The notes beneath the pieces were generated by a model. It was not told the DNA's origin. It was given only the letters and a program-made list of their open reading frames with translations, and did not search any database. Shown here piece after piece: positions 17,427 to 25,559 of a stretch of 64,000 nucleotides of DNA. The translations under genes and the position numbers were made by a program. Source of the stretch: DATLED01 sp963750255. Lineage in GTDB: Bacteria > Actinomycetota > Acidimicrobiia > Acidimicrobiales > CADCTF01. Position 1 is the stretch's first letter, and each line of letters begins with the position of its first letter. Location of the stretch: contig CAVVPZ010000008.1 of assembly GCA_963750255.1 (NCBI GenBank), positions 372,001 to 436,000 on the forward strand, given 5' to 3'.

Positions 17427-17470
17427 GAAGTCTCCGGTTCTCCCGCCGGTGGTCATCAGGAGAACGTCGC

Positions 17471-18331
17471 TCAGCCGCGAACCTTGCGCGGACGGCGACG
17501 GATCTCGACCGTCCTGCCGACCTCCCGGGCCTCGTAGGCGGGCTGGGGGAGCACCGCCGGTCCGCGTTCGACCTCTCCGTCGGCGAGCCGGAACGCGCTG
17601 CCGTGCCAGGGGCACACGAGGCAGCTGCCGTCGACCTCTCCCTCGTGCAGCGGTCCGCCTCGGTGGTTGCAGCGATCGGCGAGTCCGGCCAGTCCGCCCT
17701 CGAAGCTCGTGACCGCGACGTCGACGTTGCCGGCCCGGTAGACCGAAGCCCTATCCGGTTGGGGCGGGCCGCTGCTGGTCGTCGTCCAGTCCGCCGGCCC
17801 TTCATCGAACGTGGTGTTGTCGACGCCCACGCCGAGGGCGGCGATGAGGTGGCCGCCGAGGTAACCGCCCGCGGTTGCGGCCGCGGCTCCGACCCACCCC
17901 CAGAGGATGCCGCGGCCTCGCCGGTCGCGGCGGCGCTCGACGTACGACATCGTGTAGCTGGCCAAGGCGACGGTATTGGCGGCGGCGTGCACGAACCCCA
18001 CCCGACGGTCGCGCTCGGTCGTGTCCGACCAGTCGGCGGCGCCGGCCGCCGCCGTGGGAAGGGCCGACAACACCCCGAGGCCGACGAGCTTGCGGGCGGC
18101 CGGGGCGGACGAGCGGCCGCCGACGAGGTCGAGTACCCAGGCGCTGGTCCAAAAGCCGATCGGGAGGTCGGTCAGCAACGGGTGGAGGGCGTGGCCGAGC
18201 CACGTGCCAGAGAGCAGGTCCTTGACGGGTCCAGCGGGGAGCAACCTGCGAATCAGTCCGGTGACGGCGTCAGCAGGCGGGTCGACGAGGCGGAGTTCCT
18301 CGACGGCGTCGGCGATCGAGTGCACGCGCAT
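17471..18331 (-). CDS. DUF2231 membrane domain fused to a Rieske [2Fe-2S] domain
   Basis: 286 residues. The N-terminal half is a DUF2231-type four-helix membrane module (starting near GHALHPLLTDLPIGFWTSAW, helices through about residue 175), with conserved His residues that could bind haem or quinone. The C-terminal ~100 residues are a Rieske ferredoxin with the two ligand pairs CNHRGG and CPWHGSAF. This suggests a small membrane-bound electron-transfer protein. It lies 44 bases upstream of the protease on the same strand, so the two may share a transcript, and it is divergent from the aldo/keto reductase. Electron donor and acceptor cannot be inferred. Confidence 0.85.
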   Translation of the reverse strand: MRVHSIADAVEELRLVDPPADAVTGLIRRLLPAGPVKDLLSGTWLGHALHPLLTDLPIGFWTSAWVLDLVGGRSSAPAARKLVGLGVLSALPTAAAGAADWSDTTERDRRVGFVHAAANTVALASYTMSYVERRRDRRGRGILWGWVGAAAATAGGYLGGHLIAALGVGVDNTTFDEGPADWTTTSSGPPQPDRASVYRAGNVDVAVTSFEGGLAGLADRCNHRGGPLHEGEVDGSCLVCPWHGSAFRLADGEVERGPAVLPQPAYEAREVGRTVEIRRRPRKVRG

Positions 18332-18373
18332 GCTCCCGGTCTACCCAGCGGAGGTGCGTCGTAGGCTCGAGGG

Positions 18374-19342
18374 ATGCGCTACGTAGAGGTTGATGGATGC
18401 AAGGTGTCGGCCATCGGCCTCGGCACGTGGCAGTTCGGCTCCCGCGAGTGGGGCTACGGCGACGAGTACGCCGAGCGCACGGCGATCGAAATCACCCAGC
18501 GGGCGCTCGACCTCGGCATCAACCTCATCGACACGGCCGAGATCTACGCCTTCGGCCGCTCCGAGCGGATCGTGGGCAAGGCCATCTCCGGTCGACGCGA
18601 CGAGGCGTTGGTCGCCACGAAGGTGTTCCCCGCTCTGCCGCTGTCGTCGATCGTGCAACAGCGCGGCGTGGCCAGCGCAGATCGGCTCGGGATCCGGCGA
18701 ATCGACCTCTATCAGGTCCATTGGCCCAACCCCGTCGTGCCGCTGGCCCAGACCATGGAGGGCATGGCCCGTTTGCAACGAACCGGGCTCGTCGACCGGG
18801 TCGGGGTGTCGAACTTCTCCCTCGACCGGTGGAAGGCGGCAGAGGCGAACCTCGGCGGTCCCGTGCTCTCCAACCAGGTGCAGTTCAGCCTCGTCACCCG
18901 CAAGCCGGATCGCGACCTGATCCCGTGGGCGCAGCAGAACGACCGACTCGTGATCGCCTACAGCCCGTTGGCCCAGGGGTTCCTGTCGGCCAAGTACGAC
19001 GGCACCAACACCCCGGGCGGAGTTCGGGCCTCGAACTCGCTCTTTCTCCCCGAGAACATCGAGCGGGGCCAGCCGTTGTTCACCGCCCTCAAGGAGATCG
19101 CCATTCGCCATGGGGCCACGCCAGCCCAGGTCGCTCTCGCCTGGGTCATCCGCCGGCCCAACGTCGTGGCCATCCCCGGGGCCAGCAGTCTCGCCCAGTT
19201 GGAGTCCAACGCCGCCGCCGCCGACCTCGAGTTGAGCGACGACGACGACGCTCGCCTCACTGGTGCCTCCGACGACTTCCATCCCGTGACCGGCGCACCG
19301 GCAGCGCTACAGATGCTGCGCCGTCGAATCCCCGGGCTCTGA
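18374..19342 (+). CDS. Aldo/keto reductase
   Basis: NADPH-dependent (beta/alpha)8-barrel oxidoreductase of 322 residues. The catalytic tetrad is visible: Asp53 and Tyr58 in LIDTAEIYAFG, Lys83 in VATKVFP and His116 in LYQVHWPNP. The substrate-pocket and cofactor regions GVSNFSLDRW, AYSPLAQGFLS and the C-terminal IPGASSLAQLESNAAA are family-typical. It begins at ATG 18374, 42 bases from the divergent DUF2231-Rieske start. Substrate unknown. Confidence 0.9.
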   Translation: MRYVEVDGCKVSAIGLGTWQFGSREWGYGDEYAERTAIEITQRALDLGINLIDTAEIYAFGRSERIVGKAISGRRDEALVATKVFPALPLSSIVQQRGVASADRLGIRRIDLYQVHWPNPVVPLAQTMEGMARLQRTGLVDRVGVSNFSLDRWKAAEANLGGPVLSNQVQFSLVTRKPDRDLIPWAQQNDRLVIAYSPLAQGFLSAKYDGTNTPGGVRASNSLFLPENIERGQPLFTALKEIAIRHGATPAQVALAWVIRRPNVVAIPGASSLAQLESNAAAADLELSDDDDARLTGASDDFHPVTGAPAALQMLRRRIPGL

Positions 19343-19353
19343 GGGACGCCGCG

Positions 19354-20523
19354 TCAGGCCCGCTCCCAGTCCTTCCACACCGGGTCGTAACCCGCCGCCC
19401 GCAGCACCGATGCCATCTCGGCGGGCGACCGCGTGTCGCTGATCTCGAACTGCGGCTCGGCCTCGCTCGGCGACGCGTAGCCGCCGGGCTCGGTGTGGGA
19501 GCCCGCCGACATGTGGGTGACCCCGAGGCGGAGCATCGCATCGCGTAGGGCCGGCTGCTCGCGGGTCGACATCGAGATGCCGAGATCGGGCAGCAGCAAG
19601 CGAAGCGCGCACAGCAGGTGCACAAAGTTGCGATCGTCGACGGGGTCGGCGGGGGTGAACCCGCCCGCCGCGGGACGGAGTCGGGGGAGTGAGACCGACA
19701 CCTCACACCGCCACCACCGGTGGACGAGCGCCTGGGCGTGGGCGGCCAAGGCAACGGCCTCGGCACGCCAATCGTTGTGGAGTCCGAGTAGAGCGCCGAT
19801 GCCCAGTTTGCGCATTCCCGCCTCGGCGCCGCGATCGGGGGCGGCGAGTCGCCAGTCGTAGTTGCGCTTCTTGCCCTTCAGGTGACAGTCCGCGTAGGTG
19901 CCCCGGTCGTAGGTCTCCTGATACACGACCAGTCCCTCACAGCCGGCGGCCACCAGCCGGCGGTAGGTGTCGGTGTCCCAGACCTGGACCTCGACCGAGA
20001 GCGAGGGAAGGTGCGGGGCGAGCACCTCGACACACGAGACGAGGTAGTCCTTCGAGACGATTCGGGCGTGTTCGCCGGCCACGAGCAGCAGGTGACGGAA
20101 TCCGCGTGACTTGAGTTCGAGCGCTTCGGCGAGCACCTCGATGGGATCGAGGGTGCGCCGGGCGATCTCGTTCTCGGCCGAGAAGCCGCAGTAGGTACAC
20201 GACGAGACACACTCGTTCGAGAGATAGAGCGGTGCGAACAGGTGGATCGTGCGCCCGAACCGGCGCACGGTCGTCTCGTGGGCGGCCTGGGCGAGGTCCT
20301 CGAGGCGCGCGGCCCCGGCGGGGGAGAGCAGGGCGGCGAAATCGTCGAGCGTGCGCCGGCCGGTACGGCGGAGGGCCCGTTCGACATCGGTGTCGGTGGC
20401 CACGTCGATGCGAGCCCGTAGCGCGGCCAGGTCGACGGCAAGAAAGTCAGCTGCCGCGGTGGCGTCGGGCACGCCGGTGGGTCGGGACTCGAGCTCGATG
20501 GGAACGCCGGTCACGAGCGGCAA
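19354..20523 (-). CDS. thiH: 2-iminoacetate synthase (tyrosine lyase) ThiH
   Basis: Radical-SAM enzyme of 389 residues that cleaves tyrosine to dehydroglycine (2-iminoacetate) and p-cresol for thiazole synthesis. The [4Fe-4S]/SAM motif is CVSSCTYCGFS, preceded by IHLFAPLYLSNE as in ThiH, and the C-terminal biotin/thiamin-associated domain is present (SAGSHTEPGGY). It needs an anaerobic or well-protected active site. It follows thiG by four bases from the chosen TTG at 20523; a GTG at 20514 is an alternative, and neither has a clear ribosome-binding site, so translation is probably coupled to thiG. No thiS, thiF or thiE lies beside it. Confidence 0.92.
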   Translation of the reverse strand: MPLVTGVPIELESRPTGVPDATAAADFLAVDLAALRARIDVATDTDVERALRRTGRRTLDDFAALLSPAGAARLEDLAQAAHETTVRRFGRTIHLFAPLYLSNECVSSCTYCGFSAENEIARRTLDPIEVLAEALELKSRGFRHLLLVAGEHARIVSKDYLVSCVEVLAPHLPSLSVEVQVWDTDTYRRLVAAGCEGLVVYQETYDRGTYADCHLKGKKRNYDWRLAAPDRGAEAGMRKLGIGALLGLHNDWRAEAVALAAHAQALVHRWWRCEVSVSLPRLRPAAGGFTPADPVDDRNFVHLLCALRLLLPDLGISMSTREQPALRDAMLRLGVTHMSAGSHTEPGGYASPSEAEPQFEISDTRSPAEMASVLRAAGYDPVWKDWERA

Positions 20524-20527
20524 CCGG

Positions 20528-21292
20528 TCACGAGAGAAAACCGGTCAGGGGCGACGAGGCCGCCGCCTCGCGACGAATGCCAGCCAACCCCGAGAGGTAG
20601 CCGGCCCGACCGGCGAGTACCGCCAACCGGAACGCGTCTGCCATCGCCGGCGGATCGCCGGCGGTACCGATGGCGGTGTTGACGAGCACGGCATCGGCAC
20701 CCATCTCCATGGCCTCGGCCGCCTGGCTCGGCGCGCCGATGCCGGCGTCAACGACCACGGGGACCATCGCCTGCTCGATGATGATCTCGAGGGCGGCCTT
20801 GGTGCGCAGTCCCTGGTTCGATCCGATCCACGAGCCGAGCGGCATGACCGTCGCGCATCCGGCCTCTTCGAGTCGCTTGCACAGGACGGGGTCGGCGCTG
20901 GCGTAGGGCAGGACGGTGAACCCTTCGGCGCAGAGGATTTCGGCCGCCCGCAGGGTCTCGATCGGGTCAGGAAGGAGATAGCGAGGGTCGGGGGTGACCT
21001 CGAGCTTGATCCACTCGGGAAGCCCGGCCGCTCGAGCCAACCGTGCCAGCCGCACCGCCTCGTCGGCGTCGACAGCTCCGCTGGTGTTGGTCAACAAGAG
21101 GACGTCGTCGGGGATGGCGTCGAGGATGTCCTCGGCCTCGGCATGCAGGTCGACTCGCCGGAGTGCCACGGTCACCATGGCCGTGCCACTCGATGCGATG
21201 GCGCCGCGGAGCGCTTCGTTGGAGGGAAACTTTCCTGTTCCGAGGAACAGCCGAGAGGAGAACTCCCGTCCGGCGATCGTCAGCGTGTCCAT
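20528..21292 (-). CDS. thiG: Thiazole synthase ThiG
   Basis: TIM-barrel thiazole synthase, 254 residues, which joins deoxyxylulose 5-phosphate, dehydroglycine and the ThiS thiocarboxylate into the thiamin thiazole phosphate. Start sequence MDTLTIAGREFSSRLFLGTG, the Schiff-base Lys in WIKLEVTPDP, the DDVLLLTNTSGA segment and the phosphate-binding VDAGIGAPSQAAEAMEMGAD all match the family. The ATG at 21292 follows a GGAGGGA ribosome-binding site that is also the 3' strand of the TPP riboswitch aptamer, so translation should fall when thiamin pyrophosphate is plentiful. It is first in the thiG-thiH pair. Confidence 0.95.
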   Translation of the reverse strand: MDTLTIAGREFSSRLFLGTGKFPSNEALRGAIASSGTAMVTVALRRVDLHAEAEDILDAIPDDVLLLTNTSGAVDADEAVRLARLARAAGLPEWIKLEVTPDPRYLLPDPIETLRAAEILCAEGFTVLPYASADPVLCKRLEEAGCATVMPLGSWIGSNQGLRTKAALEIIIEQAMVPVVVDAGIGAPSQAAEAMEMGADAVLVNTAIGTAGDPPAMADAFRLAVLAGRAGYLSGLAGIRREAAASSPLTGFLS

Positions 21293-21386
21293 GGCGTCTC
21301 CCTCCGCCCGCATTACCGAGCCGGTGCTCCGGGTCGTGGGCCACACCCACCTCTCAGCCCGTCGAAAGCGAGCTCCCCTGCGCTGT
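21293..21386 (-). promoter_or_regulatory. TPP riboswitch (THI element) upstream of thiG
   Basis: Read on the minus strand, the leader contains the ordered conserved blocks of a thiamin-pyrophosphate aptamer: GGGGAGC (21378-21372), a short P3 hairpin GCTCG/CGGGC, CTGAGA (21357-21352), GACCC, then a CGGTAATGC block (TAATGC at 21315-21310) and AGGGA (21303-21299). The last block overlaps the GGAGGGA ribosome-binding site seven bases before the thiG ATG, which points to translational repression on ligand binding. No separate terminator hairpin is seen. Confidence 0.9.
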
Positions 21387-21420
21387 CAGCCAGGGTAGCG
21401 GCAGTAGCGTGCCCTCCCGC

Positions 21421-23010
21421 ATGGCCGCCGCCCCCGCCGTGGCCCGGTCGGAAGGACCGGGCGACGCCTCCGTCCCCGCCGCACCGCCCGGCCCGCCGAC
21501 CGACCTCTCGAGGACGGCGGTGGTGACGTTGGCCGCCGTGGTGATCGCCGGACTCGGCTTTCGACTGTTCAGCCGCTCTTCGCTCTGGCTCGACGAGGCC
21601 CTGTCGGTCAATCTCGCATCCGTCCCGCTCGCCGAACTCGGACAGCGGCTGCGGGAGGATGGGGCGCCGCCCCTTTATTACCTCCTGCTCCACGGATGGA
21701 TCCGACTCTTCGGATCCGGCGACGTCGCCGTTCGCCTCCTCTCGGCGCTCTTCAGTGCCGCTGCCCTCCCGCTCTACTTCGTCGCCGGTCGGCGCCGCGG
21801 CGGACGGGTCGTCGGCGTCGGTGCGCTCGTCATCGCCGCTACCTCTCCTTTCGCCATCAGGTACGCCACCGAAGCGCGGATGTATTCGCTCGTCGCGCTC
21901 TTGGTCGTGGCGGGGTGGTTGGCCCTGACGTCGGCCCTCGATCGGCCGCGCGCGCTGACGCTCATTGCCTGCGGGCTGGTGGCCGGGTTGCTGGTGCTGA
22001 CCCATTACTGGTCGTTCTATTTGTTGGCGGTGGTGCTGGCGACACTCGTCTTGACTGCGTGGCGGCGACCTGGGTCCCGACGCAACACGGCGCTGACGGG
22101 TGCGTCGGTGGCGGTGGGAGCGGTCGCGTGCTTCGCACCCTGGTTGTCGAGTTTCCTCTATCAGGCGCAGCACACGGGCACGCCCTGGGGCACCGCCCCC
22201 GGGCCGGTCGAGATCGCCTTCACGACCCTCGTCGATTTCGGCGGAGGCCCGTTCCCAGAGGGCCAGGCGATGGCCGGCATCTTGGCTGCGCTCGGTTTCT
22301 TCGCCGTGTTCGGCGCCGCCATCGACCACCGGCGGGTCGAACTCGATCTCCGAACCCGGCCTGGCGGCCGGCGCGAACTCGCCGTGGCCGGCGCGACATT
22401 GCTCCTCGCTTCGGCGGCCGGACTGGCGACGGACAGCGCCTTCGCCAGCCGATACACGGCGGTGATCTTTCCGCTCGTCGTGGTGGGTGTGGCGTGCGGT
22501 ATCGCCGCGCTGGCTGATCGCCGGGTGGTGGCGCTCACCTTGGCCGCGATCGCACTCCTCGGTCTCGTCGGCGGGGTTCGAAACGTCGTGTTCCGCCGAA
22601 CTTCGGCTGACCGCGTGGTCGCGCTGATCGAGGCCAACGGGGGCCGGCCCGGTGATCTCATCGTGTACTGCCCCGACCAACTTGGTCCCGACGTCGCCCG
22701 CCTGCTGCCTCCCGGATATCAGCAAGCGACCTTCCCCGACGGGGCATCGCCGGCCATCGTCAACTGGGTCGACTACGCCAGCCGCGTCACGGCCGCCAAC
22801 CCGGCGGCCTTTGCCGACGCCATGCTGCGCCGGGCCGGCGACCACGACCTCTGGTACGTCTGGATGCCGGGGTACCGCACGCTCGGCGAAAAGTGCGAAC
22901 GCATCAACGACGCCTTCGGAAACGCCAGACCCGGCAACCGGCAACTGCTCGCCCCGGACCCCAGCGCGTTCGAGCGGCACGTCCTCTGGCTGCACCCAGC
23001 CCAGCCGTGA
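21421..23010 (+). CDS. GT-C (family 39-like) membrane glycosyltransferase
   Basis: Polytopic membrane protein of 529 residues with about ten helices between residues 30 and 400 and an extracytoplasmic C-terminal domain. Loop 1 carries SLWLDEALSVNL, the Asp-Glu pair that serves as catalytic centre in protein mannosyltransferase/ArnT-like GT-C enzymes, followed by DGAPPLYYLLLHGWIRLFG and, later, RYATEARMYSL. These enzymes move a sugar from a polyprenyl-phosphate donor on the outer face of the membrane. ATG 21421 is used; an in-frame GTG lies at 21409. It is divergent from the thi operon and overlaps the next gene (GTGA). Confidence 0.8.
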   Translation: MAAAPAVARSEGPGDASVPAAPPGPPTDLSRTAVVTLAAVVIAGLGFRLFSRSSLWLDEALSVNLASVPLAELGQRLREDGAPPLYYLLLHGWIRLFGSGDVAVRLLSALFSAAALPLYFVAGRRRGGRVVGVGALVIAATSPFAIRYATEARMYSLVALLVVAGWLALTSALDRPRALTLIACGLVAGLLVLTHYWSFYLLAVVLATLVLTAWRRPGSRRNTALTGASVAVGAVACFAPWLSSFLYQAQHTGTPWGTAPGPVEIAFTTLVDFGGGPFPEGQAMAGILAALGFFAVFGAAIDHRRVELDLRTRPGGRRELAVAGATLLLASAAGLATDSAFASRYTAVIFPLVVVGVACGIAALADRRVVALTLAAIALLGLVGGVRNVVFRRTSADRVVALIEANGGRPGDLIVYCPDQLGPDVARLLPPGYQQATFPDGASPAIVNWVDYASRVTAANPAAFADAMLRRAGDHDLWYVWMPGYRTLGEKCERINDAFGNARPGNRQLLAPDPSAFERHVLWLHPAQP

Positions 23011-24098
23011 AGCGACTCACCTCGCCGGCGATCACGGCGTGGGTCACAGCTCGCATAGCCGTCTTCGGAGCGCTGGCCCTGGCCCGCTATTTGGTGTCGA
23101 ACCTCGGCGCGCGAGACCCGGCCGGCCGACCCCCTTCGGGCCTGATCGGGTGGGATGCGACCTGGTACCTGCGCATCATCGACTCGGGCTACCACCACCT
23201 TCCCTGGGAATCGCTCCGGTTCTTCCCGCTGCTGCCGCTCGTGGCCAAGGTCTTCAGCCCCGTCGTCGGGGCACGGGTGGCACTGCTGGTGGTCGTCAAC
23301 CTGGCTTCGCTCGGCGCTTCCTTCCTCATCGAGCGCCTGGCGCGGCAGGAGACCGGCGATGCCGCGCTCGCGTCGCGGGCTACGTGGTATCTGGCCATGC
23401 TCCCGCCCGCCTTCATCCTCGTGATGGGCTACGCCGAGTCGTTGTTGATCTGCCTGGCGCTGGCCACGTTCCTCGCCCTCCGCCAGAAGCGTTGGGGGCT
23501 GGCGGCCGTTGCCGGTCTCCTGGCCGGACTCTGCCGGCCTCTCGGCGTCCTGCTCGCACTCCCTGCGCTCATCGAAGGGGCACGGGGAATCCGCAACGCC
23601 GGCGCTGGAGCGCGAGTGCAGCGGGCGCTCGCCGCCCTCGCTCCCGGCGTCGGCGGACTGGTCTACCTGGGTTGGTCGTGGGTGTCGTACGGCGATCCCC
23701 TCCGCCCGCTTCGGCTCCAGCAGCAGTACGACCGGCGCGGCGGCTTCGTCAACCCGGTCACCAGACTGGTGCAGGCCGCCGGTCAGCTGGCCGAAGGGGT
23801 GGATCTGGGTTCGGGCCTCCACTTTCCCTGGGCCATCGGGTTTCTCGTGCTCCTCGTCGTGTGTTTCCGTAGGTGGCCGGCGTCGTATGGGGTCTACGCG
23901 AGTGCCATCCTCCTCGTCGCTCTCAGTGCGGGAAATCTCGACTCCTTGGAGCGTTACGGCCTCAGCGCGTTTCCCCTCGTGCTGGCGCTGGCCGGCCTCA
24001 TGCGTGCACCCTGGCTGGACCGAATCGCAGTGGTGGTCGCCTCGGTCGGTTTGACCACATATGCGACGCTGGCGTTTCTCGGCGCGTACGTCCCCTGA
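23007..24098 (+). CDS. PIG-V-like membrane mannosyltransferase
   Basis: 363 residues, about eight helices. The loop-1 segment GLIGWDATWYLRIIDSGYHHLPWE followed by LRFFPLLPLVAKVFSPVVG matches the PIG-V/GPI-mannosyltransferase-2-like GT-C proteins of actinomycetes, where the acidic residue of WDATWYL is the presumed catalytic site. Further family-like pieces are MGYAESLLICLA and AGLCRPLGVLLALP. It likely adds a mannose from polyprenyl-phosphomannose to an extracytoplasmic glycan. GTG 23007 overlaps the upstream stop by four bases, so the two genes are co-transcribed. Confidence 0.75.
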   Translation: MKRLTSPAITAWVTARIAVFGALALARYLVSNLGARDPAGRPPSGLIGWDATWYLRIIDSGYHHLPWESLRFFPLLPLVAKVFSPVVGARVALLVVVNLASLGASFLIERLARQETGDAALASRATWYLAMLPPAFILVMGYAESLLICLALATFLALRQKRWGLAAVAGLLAGLCRPLGVLLALPALIEGARGIRNAGAGARVQRALAALAPGVGGLVYLGWSWVSYGDPLRPLRLQQQYDRRGGFVNPVTRLVQAAGQLAEGVDLGSGLHFPWAIGFLVLLVVCFRRWPASYGVYASAILLVALSAGNLDSLERYGLSAFPLVLALAGLMRAPWLDRIAVVVASVGLTTYATLAFLGAYVP

Positions 24099-24111
24099 CA
24101 GACTGCTGAAC

Positions 24112-25559
24112 GTGGAAGACAACACGCTCGCACCGGGTACGGGGGCCCCGGATGTCGTCATCATCGGGGCCGGGCCGGCTGGGCTCACCGCCGCGTATCA
24201 ACTCACCAAGCGCGGTGTGTCGTCGACGGTGCTCGAGGCCGATCGTGTGGTGGGAGGCATTTCTCGGACCGCCGAGCGCGACGGGTGGCGCTTCGACATT
24301 GGCGGGCATCGCTTCTTCACCAAGGTGCAGGCGGTCGAAGATCTCTGGCACGAGATCCTCCCCGACGAGGACTTTCTCCTGCGCCCCCGCATGAGTCGCA
24401 TCTTCTACCGGGGCAAGTACTACGACTATCCGCTCAAGCCGCTCAACGCCCTGGGCAACCTGGGCTTCATCGAGGCCGTTCGTTGCATGCTCTCCTACGC
24501 GTGGGCTCGGGTGCGGCCGCCCAAGGATCAACGCTTCTTGGAGGGTTGGATTTCCGCCCGTTTCGGCAAGCGCCTCTACGAGCACTTCTTCAAGAGCTAC
24601 AACGAAAAGCTCTGGGGTCGTCCGGCGGCCGAGATCTCTGCCGATTTCGCCGCCCAACGCATCAAGAACCTGACGATCCTCAACGCGATCACCACGGCGA
24701 TGAAGCCCAGGCGCAAGCAGACCGACATCACCAGCCTCATCGAGGAGTTCCAGTACCCCAAGTACGGCCCCGGGATGATGTGGGAGCGGGCCCGAGAACT
24801 CGTCGAGGCCGCCGGCACCAAAGTCGTGATGGAGTCGCCCGTGAGCGCCATCCACCACGACGGCGGGTTGGCCCGTTCGGTGACGGCCGGCGGTGACGGC
24901 GCCGAGACGACGTACGGCTGCGACCACGTGATCTCCTCGATGCCGCTGCCCCTGCTCGTCAAGGCAATGCGCCCGCCGGTTCCGGAGCGGGTGCATCAGG
25001 CTGCCGACGGGTTGTCGTTCCGCGACTTCCTCACCATTGCCTTGGTCGTGCCCGAGCGGTACTCGTTCCCCGACAACTGGATCTACGTCCACGATCCACA
25101 GGTCAAGGTCGGCCGCATCCAGAACTTCGGATCGTGGTCGCCGTACCTCGTCAAGGAGGGTCGGACCTGCCTCGGCCTCGAGTACTTCGTGTTCGAGGGC
25201 GACGAGACGTGGACGACGCCCGACGACGAACTCGTCGAGCTGGGCAAGCGCGAGCTGGCCAAGCTCGGGCTCGTCGACGCGGTGCACGTCGAGGCCGGCT
25301 ACGTGGTGCGGATGCCCAAGGCGTATCCGGTCTACGACGAGCAGCTACAAGGCCAACGTCGGCGTGATGCGCGACTGGCTGGCCGAGCACACGCCCAACG
25401 TGCACCCGGTCGGTCGCAACGGCATGCACAAGTACAACAACCAGGACCACTCGATGTACACGGCCATGCTCACCGTCGAGAACCTGTTCGGCGCCGCACC
25501 ACGACATCTGGGCCGTCAACGTCGAAGAGGAGTACCACGAGGTCAAGCCGACGAGTTGA
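24112..25559 (+). CDS. FAD-dependent UDP-galactopyranose-mutase-like protein, two frameshifts
   Basis: Flavoprotein of about 481 residues once two extra bases are removed. The FAD motif is VVIIGAGPAGLTAAY (residues 15-29), with EADRVVGGISRTAE and FDIGGHRFFTK next, as in the UDP-galactopyranose mutase/protoporphyrinogen-oxidase-like proteins found in polysaccharide clusters. Frame 1 runs to about 25345, where dropping one C gives YKANVGVMRDWLAEH. A second extra base at about 25493-25495 must be dropped to reach DIWAVNVEEEYHEV and the stop at 25559. It may make a furanose sugar nucleotide for the nearby furanosyltransferase, but it could instead be a different amine-oxidase-like enzyme. Confidence 0.75.

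Noticed and set aside
21313..22995. Minus-strand open frame of 560 codons opposite the GT39-like gene
   Set aside because: Low-complexity acidic/Arg-rich translation without motifs; it would also cover the riboswitch.
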